The notes below the pieces were generated by a model. That model made no database searches. It worked only from the letters and a program-made list of their open reading frames with translations, and was not told the origin of the DNA. Below are positions 1 through 7,847 of a stretch of DNA of 64,000 nucleotides, one piece after another. The position numbers and the translations under genes were made by a program. The stretch is from assembly GCF_009834515.1 (NCBI RefSeq), contig NZ_CP019426.1:2593501-2657500 (forward strand), given 5' to 3'. The stretch comes from Pseudomonas sp. R84. GTDB taxonomy: Bacteria > Pseudomonadota > Gammaproteobacteria > Pseudomonadales > Pseudomonadaceae. The first letter of the stretch is position 1, and every line of letters starts with the position of its first letter.

Positions 1-151
1 ATGACGGTTGAAATGTCAGACAGGCGGTTAGTTCATTCGAACGTCTGTTTTATGTGCTCCGTCTCAAAAATGAAACAGTGTTTGTAACAACAGTGATTCG
101 CTTTATGAGTCGCTAAAATTTGCAATAGTTTTATTGCTTGTAACGCTGCGT

Positions 152-183
152 CAAAAGATCGCAGCCTTCGGCAGCTCCTACAT
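152..183. repeat. Single REP-like half element (GATCGCAGCCTTCGGCAGC family)
   Basis: The stretch reads AAAGATCGCAGCCTTCGGCA followed by GCTCCTAC. The same sequence forms one arm of the inverted repeat at 58053-58135, so it is one unit of a dispersed repeat family. It lies just downstream of the SRAP gene. Bases 1-151 are AT-rich and hold no convincing gene; they are probably a leader or promoter region for something to the left. Confidence 0.6.
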
Positions 184-210
184 TGATAAACGCTTGAAGT
201 CGGCAAATGT

Positions 211-891
211 TTAAGTCTGCTCGATAATCAAACTGGCCCCCTGATTGCGCACGTTACCGACAGCTTTGCCGACTTTGTACCATTCGAACACTTCGTTGCG
301 TTCACCTTCGAACAGCAGCATTTGCTCGGCGCGCTCAAAGGGTGTCGCCGGATCCAGCCATTCATGCACCAAGTCTGCGCAGAAGACTACGGGTCGGCGA
401 TCATGGATATCGAGCATGCCGCCGAGAGCATCGGCGGTGATTATCACGAAACCGTCGTCATCCCGAGCTGGCGTTTCGGCTGTAGGAAATTGCCCGATGG
501 CTGCGCAGAAAACCGCTTCGTGATCCGCGCGACGGATCAGCCATGGTTGTCGTGTTTTGTCTGCGCTATCGACCCATTCAAACCAGTTGTCCACGGGCAC
601 AATCAAACGATGTCGCCAGATCGCCCGGAAGAATGGTCCATGGGCGACTTTCTCGACCCGGGCATTGATCGGTGGTGGACGATCCTTGGCCCAATGCGGG
701 CGCCAGCCCCAGCGCAGATTGTCGGCATGCAGGTGTTGCCCTTGTTGATGCAGGACGGCCAGCGCGGTGGTCGGCGCCGCGTTGTAGCGATCGAGCGGCG
801 CGTCGCCGACGTGATTGATCAACGCGTCGGGAATGCTCAGCACCGCGACGAAGTCGTGAATGCCCCGGTACTGCGAGAGTCTTCCGCACAT
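211..891 (-). CDS. SRAP domain protein (YedK/HMCES family)
   Basis: A 226-residue protein of the SOS-response-associated peptidase family, close to the length of E. coli YedK. Family members form a stable thiazolidine DNA-protein crosslink at abasic sites in single-stranded DNA through Cys2 and protect them from strand breakage. Seen here: N-terminal MCGR with the catalytic Cys exposed after Met removal, the RYNAAPTT segment with the conserved Asn, NWFEW with the conserved Glu, and DIHDRRPVVF with the conserved His. It is the last gene of a leftward run, 29 nt downstream of the sulfonate-type permease, but a functional link with that permease is unlikely. No LexA box is obvious. Confidence 0.93.
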   Translation of the reverse strand: MCGRLSQYRGIHDFVAVLSIPDALINHVGDAPLDRYNAAPTTALAVLHQQGQHLHADNLRWGWRPHWAKDRPPPINARVEKVAHGPFFRAIWRHRLIVPVDNWFEWVDSADKTRQPWLIRRADHEAVFCAAIGQFPTAETPARDDDGFVIITADALGGMLDIHDRRPVVFCADLVHEWLDPATPFERAEQMLLFEGERNEVFEWYKVGKAVGNVRNQGASLIIEQT

Positions 892-920
892 GGGCTGAAT
901 CTCCGGTTGGAGAGTTCAGC

Positions 921-1763
921 TTAGTCGCTGGCGTCCTGCCCGGTGAAGGTGTCACGCCAGTTCAGCCAGCGGCGTTCGAGCATGGCCAGCAAGCCGTCGC
1001 TGAGTTTGCCGAGCAAGGCGAGCACGATGATCGCGGCCAGCACGATGTCCGGCCGCGAGGTTTCCCGGCCGTCACTGAGCAGATAGCCCAAACCCTTGGT
1101 GGCCGCGATCAACTCTGCTGCCACGAGAAACATCCATGCCAGGCTCATGCCGCTGCGCAATCCGGTGAACAGGCCGGGCAGGGCGGCGGGCAGCAATATT
1201 CGTCGCACCAGTTGCAAGCGGCTGAAACCATAGATGCGGCCGACTTCCACCAGTTTGCGATCAATATTTCGAATCGCCGCGACGACATTCACATACACCG
1301 GAAAGAACGCGCCGATCGCGATCAAGACAATTTTCGAGGTCTCGTCGATGCCCAGCCACAACAGCAGCAGTGGCACCCAGGCCAGGCTCGGAATGGAGCG
1401 CAGGGCGGCGAACGTCGGCTCCAGATAGGCCTCGGCTTCACGGCTCAAGCCGACCCAGGCAGCAAACACCAGCGCCAGACTGGCGCCAATGGCAAAACCC
1501 AGCAACACGCGAATCAGGCTGGCGCCGATGTGCTTCCACAGCGCGCCCTCAGCAAGGTCGGTGAGGGTTAGGGCGATTTCGCTCGGCGCCGGCATCTGGT
1601 AGGACGGCAGCCAACCGATGCGGACGATAATTTCCAGTGCAACGATGATCAGCAGCGGCAGGGCCAGGCCTTTGCCGCGGCGCTGCCACGTCGGATTCAA
1701 ACTCGCAGGACGCTGGCGCGGTACGGCAAGTGGCGCGGGCAAGTCTTTGCTGTGAGTGGTCAT
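921..1763 (-). CDS. ABC transporter permease, sulfonate/taurine type (SsuC-like)
   Basis: An inner-membrane permease of about 280 residues (binding-protein-dependent transport family, BPD_transp_1) with about six hydrophobic segments and an EAA-type loop near the C-terminal third (VEVGRIYGFSRLQLVRRILL). Closest in style to SsuC/TauC, which move aliphatic sulfonates. A start at 1763 (MTTHSKD) is preferred because GGAG lies 8 nt upstream; an in-frame GTG at 1781 would add six residues but falls inside a strong hairpin. It lies downstream of the binding-protein gene at 1826-2806 on the same strand. No ATPase gene lies beside it; the next gene left encodes an SRAP protein. Confidence 0.88.
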   Translation of the reverse strand: MTTHSKDLPAPLAVPRQRPASLNPTWQRRGKGLALPLLIIVALEIIVRIGWLPSYQMPAPSEIALTLTDLAEGALWKHIGASLIRVLLGFAIGASLALVFAAWVGLSREAEAYLEPTFAALRSIPSLAWVPLLLLWLGIDETSKIVLIAIGAFFPVYVNVVAAIRNIDRKLVEVGRIYGFSRLQLVRRILLPAALPGLFTGLRSGMSLAWMFLVAAELIAATKGLGYLLSDGRETSRPDIVLAAIIVLALLGKLSDGLLAMLERRWLNWRDTFTGQDASD

Positions 1764-1777
1764 GGTTTTGGCTCCGC

Positions 1778-1816
1778 TCACGACAAATCCGCGACGGGGC
1801 GCGGATTTGTCGTGAG
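1778..1816 (-). other. Perfect 17-bp intercistronic hairpin
   Basis: CTCACGACAAATCCGCG at 1778-1794 region pairs exactly with CGCGGATTTGTCGTGAG ending at 1816, leaving a loop of about six bases. It sits between the stop of the binding-protein gene (1826) and the start of the permease gene (1763). There is no T tract, so it is more likely an mRNA-stabilising or translation-modulating stem, or a partial terminator, than a full terminator. Confidence 0.7.
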
Positions 1817-1825
1817 GCTGATCGG

Positions 1826-2806
1826 TTACTGGTGGGCGACGGCTTGCTGCACACCGCTGTCGAGCAATTGATCGATGACTTGATCGACATTCACCCCACG
1901 GCGCACCAGTTCCTCGGAGACCAGAATCGGCGCCGCTGCCTTGGAGGCGCTGATGTCCTGTTGAGTGAGTTGCGGGCTGCTCAGGTCAGTGCGCGACAGT
2001 TGCAACTTGGCTACATCCAGCGGCAATCCGGACTCCTTGGCGAGAAGGGCGGCGAATTCATCGGGATTTTTCAGCGCCCAGTCGCGGGCCTGTTCGTAGG
2101 CTTTGATGACGGTGTCGATGGTTTGCGGATGTTCTTTGGCGTATTGCTCGGTGACGCTGACCACGCCGTAACTGTTGAACGCCGGGTTGCGGTAGAGCAG
2201 GCGCGAACCGGCCTGCACCTGACTGGCGGCCATGTGCGGATCGAGTCCGGCCCAGGCGTCGACATCGCCTTTTTCCAGTGCGGTGCGGCCATCTGGATGT
2301 TGCAGATGAACCAGTTCCACATCGTCTTTTTTCAGCCCGGCCTGTTGCAGGCTGCGCAGGGTGAACAGGTACGGGTCGGTGCCTTTGGTGGCAGCGATCT
2401 TTTTGCCCTTGAGGTCGGCGACAGTCTGGTAAGGAGAATCCTTGCGCACCACCAATGCTGTCCATTCGGCGCGGCTGTAGACATAGACCGATTTGATCGG
2501 GCTGCCGTTTGCTCGGCTCAGCACGGCGGCGAGACTGGCGCTGGAAGCGAAATCCACGCCGCCGCTGTTGAGGTATTCCAGCGAGCGGTTGCTGCCCTGG
2601 CTCAGGACCCAGCTGACCTTGGTCTGCGGCAAGGCTTTTTCGAGGAAACCGAAGTGCTTGAGCACCAGACTGACTGGTGAGTAATAGGCGTAGTCCAGAT
2701 GCACTTCTGCCGGCGCCGTTTCAGTCGCGTGGGCGAGCGGTTGCAGGCTCAGTGCCACTGCGCTGGCAGCCAGCAGGGTTTTGAGTCGAGGAAAGAACGA
2801 TGTCAT
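1826..2806 (-). CDS. ABC transporter substrate-binding protein, aliphatic sulfonate type (SsuA-like)
   Basis: A periplasmic binding protein of 326 residues with a Sec signal peptide (MTSFFPRLKTLLAASAVALS, cleavage near AHA). The mature domain has the NMT1/SsuA-family pattern: a segment around SNRSLEYLNSGGVDFA, a VRKDSPYQTVADLKGKKIA block typical of sulfonate/nitrate binding proteins, and a DVDAWAGLDPHMA segment in the ligand cleft. Start 2806 is chosen because GGAG lies 6 nt upstream; an earlier in-frame Met at 2827 lacks a site. It lies upstream of the permease on the same strand and diverges from a second binding protein at 3100. The exact ligand (alkanesulfonate, taurine or related) cannot be read from sequence. 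Confidence 0.88.
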   Translation of the reverse strand: MTSFFPRLKTLLAASAVALSLQPLAHATETAPAEVHLDYAYYSPVSLVLKHFGFLEKALPQTKVSWVLSQGSNRSLEYLNSGGVDFASSASLAAVLSRANGSPIKSVYVYSRAEWTALVVRKDSPYQTVADLKGKKIAATKGTDPYLFTLRSLQQAGLKKDDVELVHLQHPDGRTALEKGDVDAWAGLDPHMAASQVQAGSRLLYRNPAFNSYGVVSVTEQYAKEHPQTIDTVIKAYEQARDWALKNPDEFAALLAKESGLPLDVAKLQLSRTDLSSPQLTQQDISASKAAAPILVSEELVRRGVNVDQVIDQLLDSGVQQAVAHQ

Positions 2807-3099
2807 GGGGCGCTCCGGCAAAGGCACAGGTTTCTTATGTCCAAAAAGATATTTTTATCGAATGCTTCCTGCATGAATGGAATATTGCAGGCTCTGTGCC
2901 ATGTGCTTGAAAGCCCCGGTTTGTAAGGGTTTTAACGTCAAGTGCAGGATTTCAGCTGTTGCGTGGGCAACAGTGTGATCTGCCACTGTTGCCAAGCAAA
3001 CAGCAAGTATCAACCGTGATGAGCTTATGCATTTATCGAATTTCAAAACCTTGAATCAACAGCGTTATGGTCTATGCAATTACCTTTGCAGGACTCGCC
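2807..3099. promoter_or_regulatory. Divergent regulatory region between two binding-protein genes
   Basis: The region holds two identical same-orientation decamers TTTATCGAAT at 2854-2863 and 3032-3041, one near each gene, and a perfect 10-bp inverted repeat GGCAACAGTG (2966-2975) / CACTGTTGCC (2984-2993) with an 8-nt loop. These are candidates for a shared activator site, as expected for sulfur-starvation genes under CysB/Cbl-type LysR regulators; the regulator assignment is inference. Confidence 0.45.
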
Positions 3100-4047
3100 A
3101 TGAAGCTTTCTCGTTTCCTCCGCAGTGCGCTACTCACAGCGCTGTTCACCTCGCCGCTTTCCTATGCAGCCGAGCCATTGGTCCTGCATGTCGGCGATCA
3201 GAACTACTACAACATCCGTGCCTCGGTGGAGGCATCCGGTGTGTTGAAAGACACGCCTTATACCGTCGACTGGAAACACTTCCAGGCCGCTGCACCCTTG
3301 GCGGAAGCCTTGCAAACCGGTTCGCTCGACCTGGGCTTTTTGGGCGATTCCGGTTTTCTGTTTCTGGCTGCCAAGCAGGCGCCGGTGAAACTGATCGGCG
3401 TATCGCGGCAGAATCCGGACACCATCGCGTTGTTGGTGCCCAAGGATTCTCCGGTGAAAACCATCGCCGACTTGAAGGGCAAAAAGGTCGCTTATTGGCC
3501 CGGAGCCTGGAGTCAGCAGTTGACCTTGCGCGCGCTGGAGCAGGGCGGTCTGCCGGAAAACTACGTCGACTTCGTCAAGCTGATGCCGATCGATGCCGCC
3601 GCAGCCCTGCCACAGGGCAGTATTGATGCCTTCCCGGTGTGGGAACCGTATATTTCCCAGCAGATCGTGTTCTCCGGTGCGCGGCCGATCCTGACCGCAA
3701 AAAACCTGATGCCGGGGCTCAGTGCAATCGCGGCGTCGACACCGTCCATCGACAGCAAACGTGCAGCGATTGCGGATTTTCTCGGTCGTTTGAAACTGGC
3801 GCGGGCCTGGGTCGACAGCCATACGGACGAATACGCCGATCTGTGGGCGAAGAAAGCCAATCTCGATCAGCAGGTGTCGCGGCATTGGTTGCGTCAGGCG
3901 CACATGACGGTCGGGCCGGTGGATCAGCAGGCTGCGACGGACCTGCAAAGCACTGCCGACTTCCTGTTCAAAGTGAAAGCGCTGCCAGCTCCGTTGGCCA
4001 CCGCTGGCATTATCGACACGTCTTTTCAACAGGCATTGGCTCACTGA
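3100..4047 (+). CDS. ABC transporter substrate-binding protein, aliphatic sulfonate type
   Basis: A 315-residue periplasmic protein. The start at 3100 (MKLSRFLRSALLTALF) gives a clean Sec signal with cleavage after SYA, and AGGA sits 6 nt upstream; an in-frame Met at 3067 would bury the signal. It carries the VPKDSPVKTIADLKGKKVAY block typical of SsuA-like proteins and an SIDAFPVWEPYIS cleft segment. It is divergent from the other sulfonate-type binding protein at 1826-2806 and is clearly a different paralogue. No permease or ATPase follows it, so it either feeds the 921-1763 permease or a transporter elsewhere. Confidence 0.88.
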   Translation: MKLSRFLRSALLTALFTSPLSYAAEPLVLHVGDQNYYNIRASVEASGVLKDTPYTVDWKHFQAAAPLAEALQTGSLDLGFLGDSGFLFLAAKQAPVKLIGVSRQNPDTIALLVPKDSPVKTIADLKGKKVAYWPGAWSQQLTLRALEQGGLPENYVDFVKLMPIDAAAALPQGSIDAFPVWEPYISQQIVFSGARPILTAKNLMPGLSAIAASTPSIDSKRAAIADFLGRLKLARAWVDSHTDEYADLWAKKANLDQQVSRHWLRQAHMTVGPVDQQAATDLQSTADFLFKVKALPAPLATAGIIDTSFQQALAH

Positions 4048-4178
4048 GCGAGCGCCGGAACCAAACCCTGTGTACCTTATCCAACCTCGGTTCGAATATC
4101 CGAGCGCAGGGATGGATAGGGGCGAGGGAGTTTTGCCAGTCGACCACATGACGGCAGCCGCCGTGCTCAAGGCAAAAC

Positions 4179-5078
4179 ATGACATCCGGATTCAAACTTC
4201 TTTGTGCCGCGCTGATTGCTCTCGGGCTGGCCGGTTGTATCGCCGCCCCGATCGAAATGACCGCGCAAACCGAAACGCGCCTGAAGACCCAGGCGCCAGT
4301 GCGCTTTCTGCTGACGTTCGACGACGGCCCCAGTGCCTCGAGTTTGTGGAATCCGTCGGCCACGGTACTCGACAGTCTCAAGGACAATCCGCTGATGCCT
4401 GACATCAAAGCGGTGTTCTTCGTGCAGACGCGTGCACCGCGAGCGGGCAACAGTGACATCGGTCGCGGCATCATGCACCGTGAGTATGAGGAGGGGCACA
4501 TCCTCGCGTTTCACACCGCGACCCATTGGCACACCAATCATCGCTTGCTCGACCCGCAAGAACTGGAAGAGTCGCTGAGCAACGGCACAGCTGATATTGC
4601 CGCCATTACGGGGGCGCCGCCGACGCTACTGCGCCCCCCGTTCTGGAATTACGACAAGCGCACCTTCGCCGCCTATCAACAGCATGGCTTGCATGTATTG
4701 CTCACCGATTTAAGCGCCAATGACGGCAAGATCTGGGGCTTCAATGCCAGCCCGCGACGTCGGGCCAACATGCTGCGACAGTTATCCGAAGTCCGTGAAC
4801 GTATCGCCCGTGGCGAATTGCCCGCCGTGGACGGGGTCATCCCGGTCGTGGTGACGTTTCATGATCTCAACCGCTATACCGCGCGGCACACCCGCGAATA
4901 CCTGCAGATTCTGCTGGATAGCGCCGCTGCCACGGGCGTGAAGCTGGCGGACAAGCCTTTCTATGATGATCACGCTGAACTTGAGAAAGCCGCGTTGGCG
5001 CGTGCCGTGGAGAACAGTTCGGAGTCGGTGAATTTGCCGGGGATGTGGAACTGGATCTGGGATCATGACGCGCATTGA
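4179..5078 (+). CDS. Polysaccharide deacetylase (NodB-type) lipoprotein
   Basis: A carbohydrate esterase 4 family protein of 299 residues that should remove N- or O-acetyl groups from a glycan at the cell envelope. The N-terminus has a lipoprotein signal ending LGLAGC, so it is probably lipid-anchored. CE4 motifs are visible: motif 1 LTFDDGPS (catalytic and metal Asp), motif 2 HTATHWHTNH (metal-binding His pair), motif 3 RPPFWNYD, and a later DLSANDGKIWGF segment. AAGGC lies just upstream of the ATG. It stands alone, downstream of the binding protein on the same strand with a 131-nt gap. The substrate (peptidoglycan, exopolysaccharide) is not deducible. Confidence 0.88.
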   Translation: MTSGFKLLCAALIALGLAGCIAAPIEMTAQTETRLKTQAPVRFLLTFDDGPSASSLWNPSATVLDSLKDNPLMPDIKAVFFVQTRAPRAGNSDIGRGIMHREYEEGHILAFHTATHWHTNHRLLDPQELEESLSNGTADIAAITGAPPTLLRPPFWNYDKRTFAAYQQHGLHVLLTDLSANDGKIWGFNASPRRRANMLRQLSEVRERIARGELPAVDGVIPVVVTFHDLNRYTARHTREYLQILLDSAAATGVKLADKPFYDDHAELEKAALARAVENSSESVNLPGMWNWIWDHDAH

Positions 5079-5189
5079 CGGCGTGCTTGAAAGTTGTGAT
5101 CGGGTTGGCATTTTTGTCTCGAGCGAGACACAAATTGCTCGTCTATGCTCAACCAGTCGACCGACCCACCGCCTGCGAGGCGTCCACTC

Positions 5190-5432
5190 ATGCTTGCCAT
5201 TGACGATATCTGCCGGATTGTCGAATCCGGCTTTCCTGCGTTCAAGTGCGATTGCATTCCGAGCACGCAGGGGCTATTGCAGATCAAGGTGTATGAACCG
5301 GACAGCGGGCGAGTCGAGTTGCTGTTGAATGGCGTCTCCCCGGAACACCTCGTCACGATTCGTGACATTTCCAACTTCATCGGTGAATTACGCACGGAAA
5401 TGAGCGCCGGTCGTCGTGCGTTCGCTGGCTAA
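5190..5432 (+). CDS. DUF1652 domain protein
   Basis: An 80-residue cytoplasmic protein matching the short Pseudomonas DUF1652 family (opening with an IDDICRIVESGF-like helix and ending with a GVSPEHLVTIRDISNFIGEL segment). No function is established for the family. The start at 5190 is preferred because GAGG lies 9 nt upstream; an in-frame ATG at 5145 would add a proline-rich 15-residue extension unlike the family. Convergent with the NUDIX gene, 4 nt apart. Confidence 0.75.
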   Translation: MLAIDDICRIVESGFPAFKCDCIPSTQGLLQIKVYEPDSGRVELLLNGVSPEHLVTIRDISNFIGELRTEMSAGRRAFAG

Positions 5433-5436
5433 TCCC

Positions 5437-5799
5437 TCATAACCGTCGCTGAAACGCTTGAACGATGCGTCGCGTCGCGTCGCTGGTATTCAAATTGCGC
5501 ACTGCGTCCAGCGGATGCCAGATGCAATCGATGATCTCGTTCTGCGGCCGCGCTTGTTCGAGATCCTGCACTGACGCTTCGTAGACATGGTGTCGCGTGC
5601 TGCCGCTCTGCAGTTCCATCAAATACAACACGTCGTCGGCGTTCAGGCCGGTTTCTTCCTGCAGTTCGCGTACGGCGGCTTGCGCGCGGGTTTCTCCGGG
5701 CTCTACTTTGCCGCCGGGCAATGTCCAGCGGCAGTGGGGTTTGCGCACCAGGAGAATGTGGCGATCCTGTTCGCATATAACGGTGGCGCGTACTTTCAT
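5437..5799 (-). CDS. NUDIX hydrolase (MutT-like)
   Basis: A 120-residue single-domain NUDIX protein expected to hydrolyse a nucleoside diphosphate linked to another group, with Mg2+. The full NUDIX box is present around residues 28-50: [14 protein letters not shown] followed by [10 protein letters not shown], with the REXXEEXG core intact. The N-terminal strand [18 protein letters not shown] is typical of MutT-like housecleaning enzymes. It is monocistronic; a 224-nt gap separates its start from the next gene to the right. The natural substrate cannot be told. Confidence 0.88.
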   Translation of the reverse strand: MKVRATVICEQDRHILLVRKPHCRWTLPGGKVEPGETRAQAAVRELQEETGLNADDVLYLMELQSGSTRHHVYEASVQDLEQARPQNEIIDCIWHPLDAVRNLNTSDATRRIVQAFQRRL

Positions 5800-6023
5800 C
5801 TGTTACCTGTTTACTGCCTGTCACAAAAAAGAAATAAAACTGCAATATTTGAGCCGAGGCTTGCGGCAAAGGTTTCATTGGAGTTTGGAGCGTTCGCGGC
5901 GGCGAAAAGTGCCAGAGCCATGACGGATGCGGCTTGCGACACCCGGTCGGCATTTCGGGCGGATCAGGGTGTAAGGTAAAAGCGTGAAGCTGGATCTGAC
6001 CGTTAGCAAAAATGGAGGTGTCC

Positions 6024-6221
6024 ATGAGCATGCCGATGTTGAACAAGATGCACATGAACGGCTATGACGTGCTTAGCGTGAACAATGGCCCATGGCGGGT
6101 TTGCACCCAGGGTGATCGGCTGGCGTCGTTTGGCAGCCGGGAGGAGGCGCTGGCCTACGCCGCCGCATTGCCTGGCTACAAAAAACGCTCGACGCGCGTG
6201 CAGAGTCACAAAACCCACTGA
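6024..6221 (+). CDS. Small DUF2188-like protein
   Basis: A 65-residue basic protein with a pattern like the small DUF2188 fold: a strand YDVLSVNNGPWRVCTQGDR then an alpha segment SREEALAYAAALPGYKKRS. The start at 6024 is fixed by a GGAGGTG site immediately upstream; the Met at 6012 lies within that ribosome-binding site. Followed closely by its own terminator. Function unknown; family assignment is by pattern only. Confidence 0.65.
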   Translation: MSMPMLNKMHMNGYDVLSVNNGPWRVCTQGDRLASFGSREEALAYAAALPGYKKRSTRVQSHKTH

Positions 6222-6241
6222 CAGGCTGCCTGTAATTAAAG

Positions 6242-6272
6242 AGCCCCGGCAATTGTCGGGGCTTCTGTTTTG
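6242..6272 (+). terminator. Rho-independent terminator after the DUF2188-like gene
   Basis: Stem AGCCCCG (6242-6248) / CGGGGCT (6257-6263) enclosing a CAATTG core, followed by a T-rich run TCTGTTTT. It is 20 nt after the stop codon at 6221. Confidence 0.85.
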
Positions 6273-6285
6273 GGGGAGGGTGCTC

Positions 6286-6525
6286 TCAGTGGACCTTGGT
6301 TCGGCTGATGGCGCGGGCTTTCACTTCCTTGGCATACAGTTGCAGCCGTTCTTCGTCGCTTTGCAGCACCTCGCAGGATCTCAGCACGGTTTGTGCGTCC
6401 GCCTCATTGCCGGATTTGCGCAGCTGTTCTGCGATTCGTTTCAGGTCGACCGCCGACCATCTCAAGTCCGATGCAACGCTTTGCAGGTCGCGTTGAAGTT
6501 CGTGTTCGTATTCATTGAGCCGCAT
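6286..6525 (-). CDS. Small predicted coiled-coil protein, function unknown
   Basis: A 79-residue charged, mostly helical protein (RLNEYEHELQRDLQSVASDL, then a RIAEQLRKSGNEAD segment), rich in Leu, Glu and Arg and with no membrane segment. The start is fixed by a strong GGAGGTGATC site directly before the ATG at 6525; an upstream in-frame Met at 6567 has none. It is single on its strand and I recognise no family. Confidence 0.65.
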   Translation of the reverse strand: MRLNEYEHELQRDLQSVASDLRWSAVDLKRIAEQLRKSGNEADAQTVLRSCEVLQSDEERLQLYAKEVKARAISRTKVH

Positions 6526-6657
6526 GATCACCTCCAGAACATTCTCGGTAGAAAAGAGTAGTCGCATTTTTCGTCGATGGGCAAAGCCTGTTCGTCAGTA
6601 AGCCGGACGGTTGTGAAAAGTTGTGCAGATTGCGCCGAGGGCGCGGTGCCACGATGG

Positions 6658-6692
6658 ATGTAGCGCCGCTTACACGCTACATTCACTTTTTT
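6658..6692 (+). other. Terminator-like stem in the leader of the 6710 lipoprotein gene
   Basis: ATGTAGCG (6658-6665) pairs perfectly with CGCTACAT (6675-6682), followed by TCACTTTTTT. The structure is that of an intrinsic terminator or attenuator but lies only about 18 nt before the ATG of the lipoprotein gene and has no rightward gene just upstream. It may be an attenuator or a regulator-binding palindrome. Confidence 0.5.
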
Positions 6693-6709
6693 CAGATCAG
6701 GAATGCACC

Positions 6710-7045
6710 ATGCGGATATGGATCGGGAGTCTGGCGTTGGCCATGTTGGCGGGTTGTTCGTTGCCGGCATCGCTGGTGCCGGGTGAGCCGAATATCAGCA
6801 AGACCAGCGACAAGTCGCCCAAGGACTATGCTGCGTGTTTATTACCGTTGTGGCAGAAGGATGTGGCCAAGACTTCCCAGACATCGATTTCCAACGGCTA
6901 CCGCATCACCGCGCCGAGCATCATTACGGCGGACGAGATCCTCGACATCGTCAAATACAAGGACGGCAGCCGGGTTTCGTTGTATCAGGGCCCGCCGTGG
7001 GCCAAGTCCGGGTCGTTGCGCCAGTCGGTGCGTGATTGCCTGTAA
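6710..7045 (+). CDS. Small hypothetical lipoprotein
   Basis: A 111-residue protein with a lipoprotein signal MRIWIGSLALAMLAGC (lipobox LAGC) and a short mature domain beginning SLPASLVPGEPNISK. The mature part includes a CLLPLWQKDVAK segment and ends in CL. The start at 6710 has a weak AGGA upstream; earlier in-frame Met codons would place the signal internally. An intrinsic terminator follows at 7069-7100. It resembles short conserved Pseudomonas lipoproteins, but I cannot assign a function. Confidence 0.72.
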   Translation: MRIWIGSLALAMLAGCSLPASLVPGEPNISKTSDKSPKDYAACLLPLWQKDVAKTSQTSISNGYRITAPSIITADEILDIVKYKDGSRVSLYQGPPWAKSGSLRQSVRDCL

Positions 7046-7068
7046 CGACGCCTGCCGAGACAAAAAAG

Positions 7069-7100
7069 CAGAAGCCGTATCGTCGGTTTCTGTTTTTTTT
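7069..7100 (+). terminator. Rho-independent terminator after the lipoprotein gene
   Basis: CAGAAGCCG (7069-7077) pairs with CGGTTTCTG (7084-7092, one wobble) and is followed by eight or more T residues. Confidence 0.88.
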
Positions 7101-7245
7101 TGCCTGCCTGGAGGCTGATAAGGTGTGGATTTGATTCGCGAAATGAACGGTGACAGTTGCGCACGAAGGGTTTCCTCGGTGTGCACTAGGCTTTTGCGGG
7201 GCGGTCGATAGTCAGGTCGGCCGGTCTTTCAAGGAGTCGCGGATC

Positions 7246-7782
7246 ATGGATGATCTGGTCAAAGAAGTTATTCCGCTGTTGCAGTATCTGATTCCCGGGT
7301 TTTTGTCGGCGTGGATTTTTTATTCGCTGACGGCGTTCAAGCGACCGGATACGTTCGGGCAGATTGTGCAGGCGCTGATTTTTACGTTTGTGATTCAGGG
7401 CGCGGTTTGGGGCGTGGGCACTCTGTGTTTGTGGGTGGGTTCGAAGGGGTTTTCTGTCGGGCGCTGGGATGCCAAGAGCGAAACGATGTGGGCATTCGTT
7501 GTGTCGGTGACGCTCGGGCTGTTTTCCTGTTATCTGGCCACGAATGACAAATTGCACGGCTGGTTACGCAATCGAAATGTCACGAAACAAACTTCCTACC
7601 CCAGCGAATGGTTCAGCATTTTTGCCCAGCACCATCGTCTGGTCACACTGCATTTGATCGATGAAAGGCGCGTGTTTGGCTGGCCCGTGGAGTGGCCACC
7701 GGAATCCAGCAGTGGCCAGTTCGTCATGCAGAATCCCTGTTGGCTGGATGCGGAAGGGGCAGAAGTGCCTTTTGGCGCTTAG
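7246..7782 (+). CDS. DUF6338-like membrane protein, truncated by an in-frame amber codon
   Basis: A 178-residue protein with two to three N-terminal membrane segments (LLQYLIPGFLSAWIFY; IVQALIFTFVIQGAVWGVGT; MWAFVVSVTLGLFSCYL) and a soluble tail with FGWPVEWPPESSSGQF, the pattern of DUF6338 proteins. The reading frame stops at TAG (7780-7782), but continues in the same frame for 22 codons to TGA at 7849-7851, encoding a segment with KVKWVEFGPK, which looks like the usual family C-terminal strand. That restored TGA overlaps the ATG of the next gene (7848) in an ATGA arrangement, as expected of an intact operon. So the TAG is probably a recent nonsense change, a sequencing error, or a readthrough site. 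Function of the family is unknown. Confidence 0.75.
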   Translation: MDDLVKEVIPLLQYLIPGFLSAWIFYSLTAFKRPDTFGQIVQALIFTFVIQGAVWGVGTLCLWVGSKGFSVGRWDAKSETMWAFVVSVTLGLFSCYLATNDKLHGWLRNRNVTKQTSYPSEWFSIFAQHHRLVTLHLIDERRVFGWPVEWPPESSSGQFVMQNPCWLDAEGAEVPFGA

Positions 7783-7847
7783 TTTTTGCTGATAGATTCC
7801 GGGAAGGTCAAGTGGGTCGAATTCGGCCCGAAATCGGAGGTTTCTAT

